From Brucella pseudogrignonensis (GTDB taxonomy: Bacteria; Pseudomonadota; Alphaproteobacteria; Rhizobiales; Rhizobiaceae): 21,892 bases of DNA. Where the stretch lies: NCBI RefSeq assembly GCF_032190615.1, contig NZ_JAVLAT010000005.1, positions 1-21,892 on the forward strand. The letters are read 5' to 3'. The notes under the pieces were generated by a model, which saw only the letters and a list, made by a program, of their open reading frames with translations, ran no database searches and had not been told where the DNA came from. Shown here in pieces: positions 1-8,781 of the stretch (position 1 is its first letter; each line of letters opens with the position of its first letter). The position numbers and the translations under genes were made by a program.

Positions 1-15
1 CGCATGGAGAAATAA
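1..15 (+). CDS. Possible 3' end of an upstream tail gene (partial)
   Basis: Reading from base 1, the frame gives Arg-Met-Glu-Lys and then TAA at 13-15, immediately before the ATG at 17. In a tightly packed tail operon this is probably the last few codons of the preceding gene, whose bulk lies left of the window. The same bases contain the GGAGA ribosome site (6-10) of the next gene. Only five codons are visible, so nothing can be said about the product. Confidence 0.3.
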   Translation, partial: RMEK

Positions 16-16
16 C

Positions 17-469
17 ATGGCCGTTAAGCCAATTACCGCAGAATTTCAGCATCTTGTTGTTGAGATTGAAACAGATGTCGAGGGTACTTTCTCGAAGATT
101 TGCGGCATCACACAGCGCGGTATCAACCGCCAGCACAACATGCAGACAACGGAAGTACCCGCCGATTGTGAAGATGAAAGCCTGCCAGCTGTTGTTGAAC
201 GTGCTGTTCAGTCCTCGGAAGTTACAATCTCAGGTACTGGCGTATGGGCCAGCCAGAGCCATCAAATGATGCTTGATTGGTGGTATTCGGGCGGTAAGAA
301 GACAATTCGTGTTCAGCACGTCAATTCTGCTGTTGGTGACACAGAATATGAAACAGGATCAGCGATCCTCGTGTACCTCAACAATGCCGTTGAAAAAGGC
401 CAAAAGGTATCGGCTGAAATCGAAATTCAGTTCGACGGATTGCCAACCCGTACCGCTAAGGCTGCGTAA
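17..469 (+). CDS. Major tail tube protein
   Basis: This 150-residue protein is most likely the major tail tube subunit, which stacks in rings around the tape measure to make the channel for DNA. It is short and acidic, rich in beta-forming segments, and has the layout of siphovirus tube proteins: an N-terminal strand region (FQHLVVEIETDVEG), a middle with alternating Thr/Val/Ser strands, and a C-terminal strand (VSAEIEIQFDGLPTR). It lies directly before the tail assembly chaperone and tape measure genes, the normal place for the tube gene. The start at ATG 17 has GGAGA at 6-10. Its stop overlaps the next start (TAATG). The assignment rests mainly on gene order and length; no diagnostic motif is visible. 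Confidence 0.75.
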   Translation: MAVKPITAEFQHLVVEIETDVEGTFSKICGITQRGINRQHNMQTTEVPADCEDESLPAVVERAVQSSEVTISGTGVWASQSHQMMLDWWYSGGKKTIRVQHVNSAVGDTEYETGSAILVYLNNAVEKGQKVSAEIEIQFDGLPTRTAKAA

Positions 470-867
470 TGGCGAAGGCTCTCACATGGGCTGGCGGAGA
501 GCATGATTTTGAACTCCGCCTTGTACACCTTCGCGCCCTGCAAGACAAATGCGATGCAGGGCCGCAATGGATATTGATGCGGCTCACTTCCAAGCAATGG
601 TTCATTGATGATGTGATCCAGCCTATCCGCCTCGGTCTTGAAGGCGGCGGCATGGAAAAAGAAGCCGCTCGTAAGCTTGTCCAGAAATTCGTTGAAGATC
701 GACCGCTCACATTGTCAGTGCTGACTGCGCAGGCTGTGTTGATGGTTGCACTCTTTGGCGATGAGGATGATCAGCCGGGGGAGCGGAAAGCGGGGGCGAA
801 GAAGACCCGAACCCGCTCCCGCGCGGAAAGTGGAAATTCAACCGCTTCTACCAATGGGCCGGAATAA
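469..867 (+). CDS. Tail assembly chaperone, first frame (GTA gp10-like)
   Basis: This 132-residue protein resembles the tail assembly chaperone of rhizobial phages and gene transfer agents (the GTA gp10 / Phage_TAC_11 type). That family starts with a short segment setting out a feature to be measured (here WAGGEHDFELRLVHLRALQDKC) followed by helices. It would bind the tape measure protein during tail assembly and is not normally part of the virion. ATG 469 overlaps the tube-gene stop as TAATG. From about residue 104 the protein becomes low-complexity and basic (KKTRTRSRAESGNS), while the -1 frame in the same stretch becomes rich in Trp, Phe and Tyr. This suggests that a share of ribosomes shift into the -1 frame, as with lambda G/GT. 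See the next entry. Confidence 0.75.
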   Translation: MAKALTWAGGEHDFELRLVHLRALQDKCDAGPQWILMRLTSKQWFIDDVIQPIRLGLEGGGMEKEAARKLVQKFVEDRPLTLSVLTAQAVLMVALFGDEDDQPGERKAGAKKTRTRSRAESGNSTASTNGPE

Positions 868-1010
868 TCCATCGCGACATCGGCAAGATGACGCTTTGGG
901 AATTTCGCTGTGCGGTTGAAGGCTTCAAAGCCGCCAATGCGACCGAAGAAAAAGCCGCTCCCGGTATGAGCGACGATCAACTTGCAGAACTTGGAATTGA
1001 GGGCTTCTGA
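771..1010 (+). CDS. Tail assembly chaperone, -1 frame extension (GT-like, gp10.1-type)
   Basis: Frame -1 relative to the 469-867 gene is open from just after TGA 768-770 to TGA 1008-1010. It contains KWKFNRFYQWAG, then GKMTLWEFRCAVEGFKAAN, and ends ELGIEGF. The W..AG..HRDIG.MT..EF pattern resembles the small Phage_TAC_6 proteins (GTA gp10.1), which follow gp10. No ATG, GTG or TTG occurs in this frame before ATG 888, which would lose the aromatic-rich first half. I therefore think it is reached by a -1 slip from the upstream gene. Five-G runs at 777-781 and 792-796 each place a GGG codon where the P-site tRNA can re-pair one base back. A slip at the first would give a protein of about 180 residues. 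The end overlaps the tape measure start as TGATG. A separate 40-residue product from ATG 888 remains possible. Confidence 0.7.
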   Translation, partial: SAGGAESGGEEDPNPLPRGKWKFNRFYQWAGIIHRDIGKMTLWEFRCAVEGFKAANATEEKAAPGMSDDQLAELGIEGF

Positions 1011-3628
1011 TGGCGACTGACGTTGAACGCCTTGTCGTGGCTATGGAGGCCCGCACGGCCTCTTTTGAAAAGGCGCTCAACCGGGCAAATGGCGTTGCTA
1101 ATCAACGCGCTCGCCAGATCGAGAAGCGCTTTTCCACGATGAACGACAACATCAGTCGTTCATTTCAGAATATGCTTCGTGCTGGTGCTGCGATCGGTGG
1201 CCTTGGCATTGGTGTAAGTGAAATCCAGCGTATGGCTGACACTTGGACTGATTTGTCCTCTCGTGTAGGCCTTGCTGTCGGGGATATGGATAAAGCTCCT
1301 CAGGTAATGGAGCGTATCTATGACATGGCGCAGCGCACCTATTCCGGTATGCAAAACACGGCTGAAAGCTTTCTCACAAATGCGGGCGCTCTCAAAGAGC
1401 TTGGTTACAATACCAATCAGCAGCTTGATTACACCGAAGCATTGAATAACGCGCTCGTGGTGTCAGGCGCTAAGTCTGATCGCGCAGCTCGTGTGATTGA
1501 CGCTCTCGGCAAGTCGATGGCGGCGGGTAAGCTTCAAGGCGACAACCTGAATACGGTGATTGAAGTTGGTGGACGTGTTGCCGAAGTGCTTGCCGCCCAG
1601 CTCGGCATTGGTGTCAATCAGCTTCGCGAAGCAGGCAAGGAAGGCAAGATCACCGGTGACGTGATCTACAAGGCTTTGACCACGCGCTTGCAGGAACTGA
1701 CAGCCGAAGCCGAGAGCATGCCTGCAACTATATCTGACGGGTTTCAGAAGGTCGCCAACGGCTTATTGAAGTTCGTCGGGACAATGGATCAGGCGTCTGG
1801 CGTTTCTGCTACTATCGCGCAAGGACTGGTTTTTGTCGGTGATAACTTCGAGCATGTTGCATTAGCAGCAGCGGCAGCGGCGACAGTTCTTCTGGGGCAG
1901 TATGTTCCGGCGATGGCACGAGTGGCGCTGGCAGGCGCGACGATGGTTGCAACTAACCCGTTCTTGCTTCTGATTACCGCGATTAGCTCGGCTACGTTCG
2001 CTCTCTCGGCGTTCGGTGACCAGATCCAGCCGATTGCAGGCGATATGGCTAATCTTCAGGATTACGCCTCGGTAGCATGGGAAACCATCAGTCAGGGCGC
2101 AATGGATGTTGCGTCACTTGTTCGCGATGATCTTCTAGGGGCGCTAAACCTGATATCCGATGCATTAGGCGGCAATGAGGTTAGCTGGGAAGATGTTTGG
2201 GAAACAACCAAGGGTGCAGCAAATAACATTATCGGTGCTGTTGGCCTTCTCTACGATACCACCGTAACGACATTTACTAAGCTGCCCGGTGCTGTTGCCG
2301 AAGCCGTCATTAATGCCATGAACTCGATGATTGCAGGCATAGAAAGCGGGCTTCAAACAGTTTTAAATGGCATCAACCGCGTTGCATCTGCGTTGAATGC
2401 CCTAGACCGGTTTGTCGGCGTCGCACCGATACTGCCAGAAGATATGACAGTAAATCTTGGTAGGCTTGATAACTCATTCGCGGGAGCTGGTAAGGCTGCT
2501 GGCGATGCATATGGCAAGGCTTTGACAAAAGCCGCTCAAGATCACCTTGGGAAGCTTGGCGAGAATTGGCGACAGTCTGCAAATGCCAGAGCGAGGGAAA
2601 GGACTGCCAATAGTAAAGATAACGACCTAGTTGCGCCGACAAGAAGTTCAGGCGGCGGCGGTTCGTCAAATGGTGGAGCAGGCGGATCGTCTGGTGGCGG
2701 CAAGGGGCGCAAAGGTGGAGGTAGGTCTCGACCTGATGAACTACAGCGCGAAATCGAGCAGATCAAAGAGCGCACAGCATCCCTACAGGCAGAAACGGCA
2801 GCTCAAGCCCAGATTAACCCACTGATTGATGATTACGATTACGCAATCACTAAGGCCCGCGCCACGCAAGAACTGTTGAATGCTGCCAAGAAAGCTGGGA
2901 TTGAAATTACCCCAGCTTTGAAAGAGCAGATTGAGGGTTTGGCAGAAGGTTATGCCAATGCCACGGTTGAAGCTAATAAGCTCGCAGAAAGCCAAGAGCA
3001 TGCGCGTGAATTGTCGGACTTCTTGAAAGGCTCCATGATGGATGCTTTTCAGTCGATGATCCCGGCCATTGAAACCGGCAATTCGGCGCTTGATAAATTC
3101 CTGAATACGCTCATTGAGGCCGTCATGCAGGCAACCTTGCTTGGCAAAGGTCCACTGGCTGGCATCTTCGGCGGCGGTGGGTCGGGGATATTCGGCGGTA
3201 TTGGCAAGCTGCTTGGTTTCGACAAAGGCGGCTATACTGGCTCTGGTGGAAAATACGAACCGGCTGGCGTGGTTCATAAAGGCGAATATGTCTTTGACCA
3301 AGACGCGGTTCGCGCAGCTGGTGGGCCTGCCGCTTTGGATGCGATGCGCCGTGGCCTGAAAGGCTATGCCAACGGTGGTTATGTCGGCCCGTTGCCAACA
3401 TCAAATGCACCGACCGCGCCCGGTATCAAAGGTATGCGGGGGCAGGGTTCAAACGAAACAATACGCATCATGTTGCAAGATGACAGTGGGCGAATGGCTA
3501 AAATCGCCGATCAGCGAATTCAGACGGCATCCGGTGCGATTGTACAGGTTTCTGTTCAGCAAAGCACCCGAACCGTTCAGCAGTCGCTACCGTCAATGAT
3601 AGCCGACGCTCAAACAAGAAACATGTGA
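1010..3628 (+). CDS. Tail tape measure protein
   Basis: This 872-residue protein sets tail length and is ejected ahead of the DNA. The N-terminal part (about 1-60) is helical. Residues about 70-255 match the tape measure core seen in many siphoviruses (AGKLQGDNLNTVIEVGGRVA and KITGDVIYKALT are typical). Hydrophobic stretches follow at about 280-345. A Gly/Ser-rich linker at about 546-575 precedes a Glu/Gln/Ala-rich helix at about 578-680. The C-terminus carries the common tail-end signature FDKGGYTGSGG, GVVHKGEYVFDQDAV and YANGGYVG, where Gly-Gly-Tyr turns recur. It is the longest gene of the window, as expected for a tape measure. ATG 1010 overlaps the chaperone stop as TGATG, so translation is probably coupled. 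Confidence 0.95.
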   Translation: MATDVERLVVAMEARTASFEKALNRANGVANQRARQIEKRFSTMNDNISRSFQNMLRAGAAIGGLGIGVSEIQRMADTWTDLSSRVGLAVGDMDKAPQVMERIYDMAQRTYSGMQNTAESFLTNAGALKELGYNTNQQLDYTEALNNALVVSGAKSDRAARVIDALGKSMAAGKLQGDNLNTVIEVGGRVAEVLAAQLGIGVNQLREAGKEGKITGDVIYKALTTRLQELTAEAESMPATISDGFQKVANGLLKFVGTMDQASGVSATIAQGLVFVGDNFEHVALAAAAAATVLLGQYVPAMARVALAGATMVATNPFLLLITAISSATFALSAFGDQIQPIAGDMANLQDYASVAWETISQGAMDVASLVRDDLLGALNLISDALGGNEVSWEDVWETTKGAANNIIGAVGLLYDTTVTTFTKLPGAVAEAVINAMNSMIAGIESGLQTVLNGINRVASALNALDRFVGVAPILPEDMTVNLGRLDNSFAGAGKAAGDAYGKALTKAAQDHLGKLGENWRQSANARARERTANSKDNDLVAPTRSSGGGGSSNGGAGGSSGGGKGRKGGGRSRPDELQREIEQIKERTASLQAETAAQAQINPLIDDYDYAITKARATQELLNAAKKAGIEITPALKEQIEGLAEGYANATVEANKLAESQEHARELSDFLKGSMMDAFQSMIPAIETGNSALDKFLNTLIEAVMQATLLGKGPLAGIFGGGGSGIFGGIGKLLGFDKGGYTGSGGKYEPAGVVHKGEYVFDQDAVRAAGGPAALDAMRRGLKGYANGGYVGPLPTSNAPTAPGIKGMRGQGSNETIRIMLQDDSGRMAKIADQRIQTASGAIVQVSVQQSTRTVQQSLPSMIADAQTRNM

Positions 3629-3637
3629 GGCCATGTA

Positions 3638-4318
3638 ATGGTGACACCTATTTGGCCTCGTTCTGTGCTTAAGCCCAAACGAGCATCATTCAATATTGCC
3701 TCGCGCACATTGGCGGGGCCGTCGAGTGTGTCCGGTTTATCTCAGGTTTCCGCGTCTGATGCTGGTATATGGAAGGCAACATTTGCAGATATCATCATCA
3801 AACGTGGTTCATCAGCGGTTCTGGCATACCGTGCGATAGCCATGCTGCTTGAAGGCAAGTTGCATCCAATCCTTCTCCCGCGCTGTGGTGCTTATCAGCC
3901 ATACGAGCCGGATTGGAGCAGCCTGCTTAAGGGCGTTCCGCATTCCGATACCAGCCCCTTTAGTGACGCTGGCCTATATCGCTCTCGCGCCATCGATATT
4001 CGCTTGATCAGCAACATTCCATTGCGTGGCACAACAGCAAATGTCGCCCTTGTTACGGCAGGTCAATTGCAACCGGGGCAGGATTTCTCAGTCGGTGAGC
4101 GCATGTATCGTATCCGTACCGTACAGATGACGGGCGACAAGTCAGCAGCCATCACTTTCAGGCCTCCTGCGCGTGAAGCTGTTTCTGCGGGTACTGAGAT
4201 GGAATTCGATAATCCAATTTGCCGAATGCGTCTCGCAAGCGATGCGGAAATGGACATGGATCTAGACTTAGTCGCTCCATGGTCTTTCCACACCGTCAAT
4301 TTCATTGAGGACGTGTGA
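3638..4318 (+). CDS. Minor tail protein, distal-tail position
   Basis: This 226-residue protein has no motif I can name with confidence. It follows the tape measure gene, where siphoviruses encode the distal tail protein that caps the tube and carries the baseplate, and I infer that role. Its composition fits a beta-rich structural protein: many Ile/Val/Phe strands and paired Pro turns (FRPPAREAVSAGTEMEFDNP), ending SFHTVNFIEDV. ATG 3638 is preceded by GAGG at 3627-3630. An ATG at 3633 leads straight into TAA, so it is not the start. The stop overlaps the next gene (TGATG). Whether it corresponds to DUF2460-type gene transfer agent gp12 proteins cannot be judged by eye. Confidence 0.6.
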   Translation: MVTPIWPRSVLKPKRASFNIASRTLAGPSSVSGLSQVSASDAGIWKATFADIIIKRGSSAVLAYRAIAMLLEGKLHPILLPRCGAYQPYEPDWSSLLKGVPHSDTSPFSDAGLYRSRAIDIRLISNIPLRGTTANVALVTAGQLQPGQDFSVGERMYRIRTVQMTGDKSAAITFRPPAREAVSAGTEMEFDNPICRMRLASDAEMDMDLDLVAPWSFHTVNFIEDV

Positions 4319-4908
4319 TGGCTTTTTTTACGAGCGCAGAACTCATTGAATTTTCTAAGCGCCAAGTGCGACTGGATTTGCTTGTTGAGTTTCGTTTTGC
4401 CTCTGAAACCATGCGAGTATGGAACGGCAATACCGCACTTGAGACAGGCGGGAACCGATATGAGCCGATGTATGGCTTTGGTTTGGTGGATGGGCTTGGA
4501 ATGTCTTCAACGACAGCTGCACAGAATGTGACATTCCAACTGAGCGGATTGCCGGATACGACGCTGAATTTCCTTGCCGCTGCGCTCAACGCAAATGATG
4601 AGGTCGATCAACGCATAGTGGTCGTGTCGATCCAGCTATTTGACGAGGAATGGCAACCTTTGGGAACGCCTGCTCCGATCTGGTGGGGCTTCATGCAGCC
4701 GCCGCGTATTAGTCGGACCGAAATGCAGGGATCTGAAGGCGCTATTCAGTCAATTTCGATGACTGCTGAAAATGCATTCTTCAACCGCTCGCGTCCGGCC
4801 TTTGGCCGATACACCGACCGCGATCAGCAACGCCGTTCAGGTGGTGATAAGTTCTGCCAGTTTGTCGGTTCACTGCTTTTTAAATCCTTTAAGTATCCCG
4901 ACTACTGA
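4318..4908 (+). CDS. Minor tail protein, hub-like
   Basis: This 196-residue protein probably belongs to the hub region at the tail tip, in the position of lambda L or gene transfer agent gp13. Visible features are a strand-rich first half (QVRLDLLVEFRFASETMRVW) and a central segment with Pro, Trp and Gly turns (APIWWGFMQPPRISRT). The C-terminus is characteristic: RPAFGRYTDRDQQRR followed by GGDKFCQFVGSLLFKSFKYPDY. Similar tails (YTD.DQ...GD..F..V.....K...WP) occur in hub proteins of many phages. ATG 4318 is chosen because it overlaps the previous stop as TGATG. A GTG three bases upstream would add one residue. No zinc or catalytic residues are evident. Confidence 0.6.
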   Translation: MAFFTSAELIEFSKRQVRLDLLVEFRFASETMRVWNGNTALETGGNRYEPMYGFGLVDGLGMSSTTAAQNVTFQLSGLPDTTLNFLAAALNANDEVDQRIVVVSIQLFDEEWQPLGTPAPIWWGFMQPPRISRTEMQGSEGAIQSISMTAENAFFNRSRPAFGRYTDRDQQRRSGGDKFCQFVGSLLFKSFKYPDY

Positions 4909-4912
4909 TCTC

Positions 4913-5305
4913 ATGCACATTGATGAATTTGTTGCTGCCGAAGCGCGAAAGCCCTTCCGCTGGGGCGAGACCGATTGTGTCTCGACTGCTGACAGATGGG
5001 TGCGAAACCGTACCGGGTTGTCACCTCTCGCGTGGATGGGTCGGCAATACAGAGATGAAGCGGAAGCTTCGGCAATCCTGTCTGTGCGGGGTTGCTTTCC
5101 CATACTTGTGAACCGCGCCATGCGCTCGCAAGGGTTTGAAAAGACGGCATCGCCGGTATGCGGTGATGTTGGTCTGATTATCCATAATCAAAAACTGTGT
5201 GTGGCTATACATGCCGAAACGATCTGGTTTTCTCATGATGAAACCGGATTGATCGGTGCACCGCTCGATGCAATCTGGAAAGCTTGGAGAATTCAATGCC
5301 AGTAG
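4913..5305 (+). CDS. NlpC/P60-like tail assembly protein (DUF6950-like)
   Basis: This 130-residue protein looks like the small cysteine-peptidase-fold proteins encoded between hub and tip genes (lambda K C-terminal domain, gene transfer agent gp14). Residues about 12-25 read RKPFRWGETDCVSTADRWV, where the WG..DC core carries the presumed catalytic Cys. A second element, SPVCGDVGLIIH, corresponds to the GDV segment of DUF6950 proteins. In the tail such proteins are thought to cut or bind peptidoglycan during entry or to help tip assembly. The expected catalytic His may lie in GDVGLIIHNQK or CVAIHAET; I cannot tell which. ATG 4913 starts four bases after the previous stop. It has a poor ribosome site, so coupling is likely. 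Its 3' end overlaps the next gene by 10 bases. Confidence 0.65.
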   Translation: MHIDEFVAAEARKPFRWGETDCVSTADRWVRNRTGLSPLAWMGRQYRDEAEASAILSVRGCFPILVNRAMRSQGFEKTASPVCGDVGLIIHNQKLCVAIHAETIWFSHDETGLIGAPLDAIWKAWRIQCQ

Positions 5306-7065
5306 CGATTTCTGGATTGATTGCAGCGATTGCAGGTACTGGCGTAATCGGTGCTGCTTTGCAGACAGGTCTTGCGGCAATCACTATGTTTGCGGGTACG
5401 ACATTAGGTGGGTTGGCTCTATCGCTAGGTTTTTCATATCTTGCCTCCTCCCTCTTTCGGCCATCCCAACCAAAACCTGAAGATGTTCAACAGCAGGTGC
5501 GGCAAGCAACGCCCGTTCGTGTTCGTCACTATGGTCGGGTCAAAACCTCTGGTGCATGGATATTCGCGGAAGCCAAGCAAGGCATCTTCCATAAAGTGCT
5601 GGCGGTCAATCAAGGAGAGATTGACGCTGTCGAGGAATACTGGATTGATGACCATCAGGTTGTTGTTGATGCGGATGGATGGGTACGAACCGGGCCATGG
5701 GGAGATTGGTGGGATTTGCGCATTCAGGTGCGTTTAGGTCTGCCAACTGAGACAAATTATCAAAGCCTGACTTCGACCTTTACAGAATGGACGTCTGATC
5801 ATCGTGGCGATGGCATTGCATCGCTTTATGCCATGCAGGATGCCGTCAATGACGATGATTACCTTTCATACTTCCCCAATGGCGTGAACACTAATTATCG
5901 GCTGGTTATTCGCGCCTCCAAGGTGAAAAACCCCAGCACAGGTGTCGTTGCATGGGATGACAATGCAGCATCCATCATTCGGGATTTCATGACGCACAGT
6001 GACGGCATGCGCTTGCCGGAAAGCCTATTCACAACGCCTTTAGCTCAAGCCGGCTGGGTCGCAGCGTATAATCGCGCAGGACAAGCCATTGAACTCGCAG
6101 CTGGTGGCACTGAGCCGCGTTATCGCCTCTGGGGATCATACCAGCTCAATGAGCGTCCTGCTGATGTTCTGGGGCGTATGCTGGCTTGCTGCGATGGTCG
6201 TTTGGTTCCAACTCCAGACGGTGGGTTAACGCTTGACATAGGCGAATGGGCAGAGCCGACAGTCATCCTCACAGCTGATGCAATTACGGGCTTTTCTGAT
6301 GTGGGTCGCGGTCGAGATGTTATGACGACTGCGAACACCATTCGCGCTACGTTTCTGGATCCTACACAAGATTATCAGTCTACGGATGCGGATCCTTGGG
6401 CGGATGAGGATGCTGTATCAGAGCGCGGTGAAGAGGCCAAAGACGTTCAATTCAACATGGCTCCATCGCACAGTCAGGCGCGTCGCTTGATGAAGCTTGA
6501 ATGGTTTCGTGCAAATCCGAATTGGGTTGGCACCTTCAATACTAACCTGATGGGATTAGCAGCATTTGGAGAGCGCTTCATTCGCATTCATTATTCCCTT
6601 TTTGGGATCGATAGCGTCTTCGAGGTGCTAGACTTCAAGTTCATTATCGGTGAAGGCGGTATTCTGCAAGGCGCAACCATTCAAGTGCAGTCCATGCCAT
6701 CAACCGCATATCAGTGGGATAGCTCTCAAGAGGGCGAGGCACCTGTGTCATCTGAGACAGATGTCGATGATGGTATCCCTGTCCCAGCCGCTCCAGTCAT
6801 TGCAATAAAGGCTGGCCCTTCCGCTGAATTGACCTTCTCTCCAAGCTCAAGTGTTCTGTTGAACTATATGGTGCGTTGGAGAAAGACCTCAGACACCGAA
6901 TGGACAGTTTACGGCCCCTTAGCAAACGAAGCTCAAAGCCTCACAATTCCGAACCTTGCAGCAGCCACGCAATACGAATTCCAGATGGCGCTGCGCACTG
7001 AAAAGGGACGCCTCGGTTCATATGGGCCAAGTGCCGTCGAAACAACACCGGCAGTGGATAGCTAA
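5296..7065 (+). CDS. Tail tip / host-specificity protein, J-like, with FN3 domain
   Basis: This 589-residue protein is the likely central tail tip protein. The first 55 residues are strongly hydrophobic, with two Ala/Gly-rich helices (LIAAIAGTGVIGAALQTG and LGGLALSLGFSYLASSLF), resembling the lambda I protein fused to the front of a J-like protein. The middle holds tip-type sequence (VRHYGRVKTSGAWIFAEAKQ; EEYWIDDHQVVVD; RPADVLGRMLACCDGRLV). Residues about 498-586 form a fibronectin type III repeat: VPAAPVIAIKAG, then NYMVRWRKTSDTEWTVY, AATQYEFQMAL and SYGPSAVETTPA. ATG 5296 is preferred over an upstream in-frame TTG (5284) because GGAG at 5286-5289 is correctly spaced for it. It probably anchors the fibre encoded next. 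Confidence 0.85.
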   Translation: MPVAISGLIAAIAGTGVIGAALQTGLAAITMFAGTTLGGLALSLGFSYLASSLFRPSQPKPEDVQQQVRQATPVRVRHYGRVKTSGAWIFAEAKQGIFHKVLAVNQGEIDAVEEYWIDDHQVVVDADGWVRTGPWGDWWDLRIQVRLGLPTETNYQSLTSTFTEWTSDHRGDGIASLYAMQDAVNDDDYLSYFPNGVNTNYRLVIRASKVKNPSTGVVAWDDNAASIIRDFMTHSDGMRLPESLFTTPLAQAGWVAAYNRAGQAIELAAGGTEPRYRLWGSYQLNERPADVLGRMLACCDGRLVPTPDGGLTLDIGEWAEPTVILTADAITGFSDVGRGRDVMTTANTIRATFLDPTQDYQSTDADPWADEDAVSERGEEAKDVQFNMAPSHSQARRLMKLEWFRANPNWVGTFNTNLMGLAAFGERFIRIHYSLFGIDSVFEVLDFKFIIGEGGILQGATIQVQSMPSTAYQWDSSQEGEAPVSSETDVDDGIPVPAAPVIAIKAGPSAELTFSPSSSVLLNYMVRWRKTSDTEWTVYGPLANEAQSLTIPNLAAATQYEFQMALRTEKGRLGSYGPSAVETTPAVDS

Positions 7066-7091
7066 CTTACTGAAACAATTAGACCAAAATC

Positions 7092-7108
7092 CCCCTGCTA
7101 AAGCGGGG
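7092..7108 (+). promoter_or_regulatory. Hairpin in the leader of the fibre gene
   Basis: CCCC-T-GC, loop TAAA, GC-GGGG can fold into a short stem with one bulge between the tip gene and the fibre gene. It is not followed by a run of T, so it is not a convincing terminator. It may adjust fibre expression relative to the tip gene or be chance. Confidence 0.25.
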
Positions 7109-7129
7109 CGCTTTGCTATGGAGCAATCG

Positions 7130-8776
7130 ATGGGAAATATTAAGGAACTCGGCGACAAAGCTTTCCGTGATTACGTCAATGATGGCGTTCCGTCGAGTGG
7201 AGCCAATAATCCAAAGAAAGCCGAAATCCGTCAATTTATATCCGAGATTGACAGACAAGTTGATGAGCTTTCTGTGTCTGGTGATACCGTTACGAAGGCA
7301 ACATGGGCGCAGCTCTCAGCTGTAGCAGGCACAAGAAACGGCCAACGTGGTTATGTCGAAGCTGACAGCGGAACACACACGGACCCGGTTGTCGGTGGCA
7401 CGGTCCAGAATAATGGCATCTATACGTGGTCCACGTCGCCTGCCGGTTGGCGCTGGCTGCGCTTTGATGACTATAACGCGCTTCGCATAGATGCAAAACG
7501 AAAAGGCATCGTGCAGGCGCAGGCTAATATCAGTCAAGTTAGCTTTGACGGTACGCAAATAGTCGTCACTATCGGCGATGGTCGAGCATGGGAAGGTTCT
7601 GACGGCGTAGCTGCTACTGCGTTCAGTGGCGGTACTTTTAGTTTAACCACGAATATCGGTTTAGTACTCGATCTGGATGCGCCGCTTGTTAATGGTAAAA
7701 TTCCTGTCAGTGTCAGGAGTTATGTATCAACTATAGTTAATGGCCCGAACGGGTTCGTTGACGACAATAAAGTGCTTTTGTTGGGGCTGGCGAATTCTTC
7801 ATCTTCTCCAGTTTTCATCGGATTATTGGCAGAACAGGCTGCTGTTCTCTATTGGAGGCAGGTGCCCAAATACCCCCAAGATCAGATACTGGTACGGCGG
7901 CTCAGTTCAGGCGGTCAGGGTGATCTATTATACGTTTCTATGAAGTCATCTAACAGCAACAGCGACCAGTATATCAACTATCGTATGCAACGCCTTTTAA
8001 GTGTTTCAAAACAATCGGATGTGTGGCGGCTTTCTGGCGTTTATATTGCACCCAGAGTGTCGCCGTTAAGCATTCCGATAGGCGCAGCATTACAAGTACT
8101 TGAGGCACAGTCCGAGGTTGAGTTCGCCGTAAAACAGGCGGGGAAACCTGATTTTATGGGCGGTTTAGCTCATGGGTATGAGAAACAGTTTAGCACGTTT
8201 ATGCTCGTGGATGGCAAGATGGCTAACATGACACCCGGAGGTGACACGACAATTGCCGCTAAGCAGGTAGAGGTTGTCTCTAAATCCACAATATATGAAT
8301 ACGGAAGCGATCCATTGAAGCCGGTGGGTATTGTCTCGAAACGCTGGAAGTTTGAATATCCCTGGGTGGAGATCAGCACACACGTGACGTGGTCAGCGGA
8401 TTTGGATGTTGATGCTTGTTATCTTGCAATGTTACCGGTCAAGCGCTTAGCTAATGACGGGGTGACGCAAGTAACAGATACGGCAATACGATCACCTGAA
8501 TGGGTGCTAGAAGATGTTTCGACTGCTGGTTTCGAACAAGTTATAACGCAAGCTGATCGCTACCGGATATGGGGAGGCACCGGATACTCTGCCGAAGTGG
8601 AGATGCTTGAAGGATGGGATCAGCTTAACCGTAAGTCATACATATCGAATTCGCCCGGGTATAACAAAATTTATTTTGATCGATACGGGAATGTCGGCGC
8701 AGGAACCGTCACACCAGTGCAGTCCGGCGACACCATGACATGTCGATGGAGATTTAGATTAGACTTTGACGGGTGA
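7130..8776 (+). CDS. Tail fibre / receptor-binding protein
   Basis: This 548-residue protein is the last plus-strand tail gene and probably contacts the host surface. The first 45 residues form an adaptor-like helical segment (MGNIKELGDKAFRDYVNDG, then KKAEIRQFISEIDRQVDEL) of the kind that joins fibres to the tip. Residues about 60-115 carry a small fibre module (GQRGYVEADSGTHTDPVVGG; NGIYTWSTSPAGWRWLRFDD) that recurs in fibres of Rhizobiales phages. The remaining 430 residues are beta-rich and I recognise no enzyme motif, as expected for a variable receptor domain. ATG 7130 has GGAG at 7120-7123; ATG 7118 and earlier starts lack a good site. No fibre chaperone gene follows on the same strand. 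Confidence 0.75.
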   Translation: MGNIKELGDKAFRDYVNDGVPSSGANNPKKAEIRQFISEIDRQVDELSVSGDTVTKATWAQLSAVAGTRNGQRGYVEADSGTHTDPVVGGTVQNNGIYTWSTSPAGWRWLRFDDYNALRIDAKRKGIVQAQANISQVSFDGTQIVVTIGDGRAWEGSDGVAATAFSGGTFSLTTNIGLVLDLDAPLVNGKIPVSVRSYVSTIVNGPNGFVDDNKVLLLGLANSSSSPVFIGLLAEQAAVLYWRQVPKYPQDQILVRRLSSGGQGDLLYVSMKSSNSNSDQYINYRMQRLLSVSKQSDVWRLSGVYIAPRVSPLSIPIGAALQVLEAQSEVEFAVKQAGKPDFMGGLAHGYEKQFSTFMLVDGKMANMTPGGDTTIAAKQVEVVSKSTIYEYGSDPLKPVGIVSKRWKFEYPWVEISTHVTWSADLDVDACYLAMLPVKRLANDGVTQVTDTAIRSPEWVLEDVSTAGFEQVITQADRYRIWGGTGYSAEVEMLEGWDQLNRKSYISNSPGYNKIYFDRYGNVGAGTVTPVQSGDTMTCRWRFRLDFDG

Positions 8777-8781
8777 AGCGA

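Noticed and set aside
2783..3301. 172-codon minus-strand frame inside the tape measure gene
   Set aside because: It is antisense to a continuous, well-supported gene, has no ribosome site, and its protein lacks any domain-like pattern.
7092..7108. Hairpin between tip and fibre genes as a terminator
   Set aside because: There is no T-run after the stem, and a terminator within the tail operon would cut off the fibre gene.
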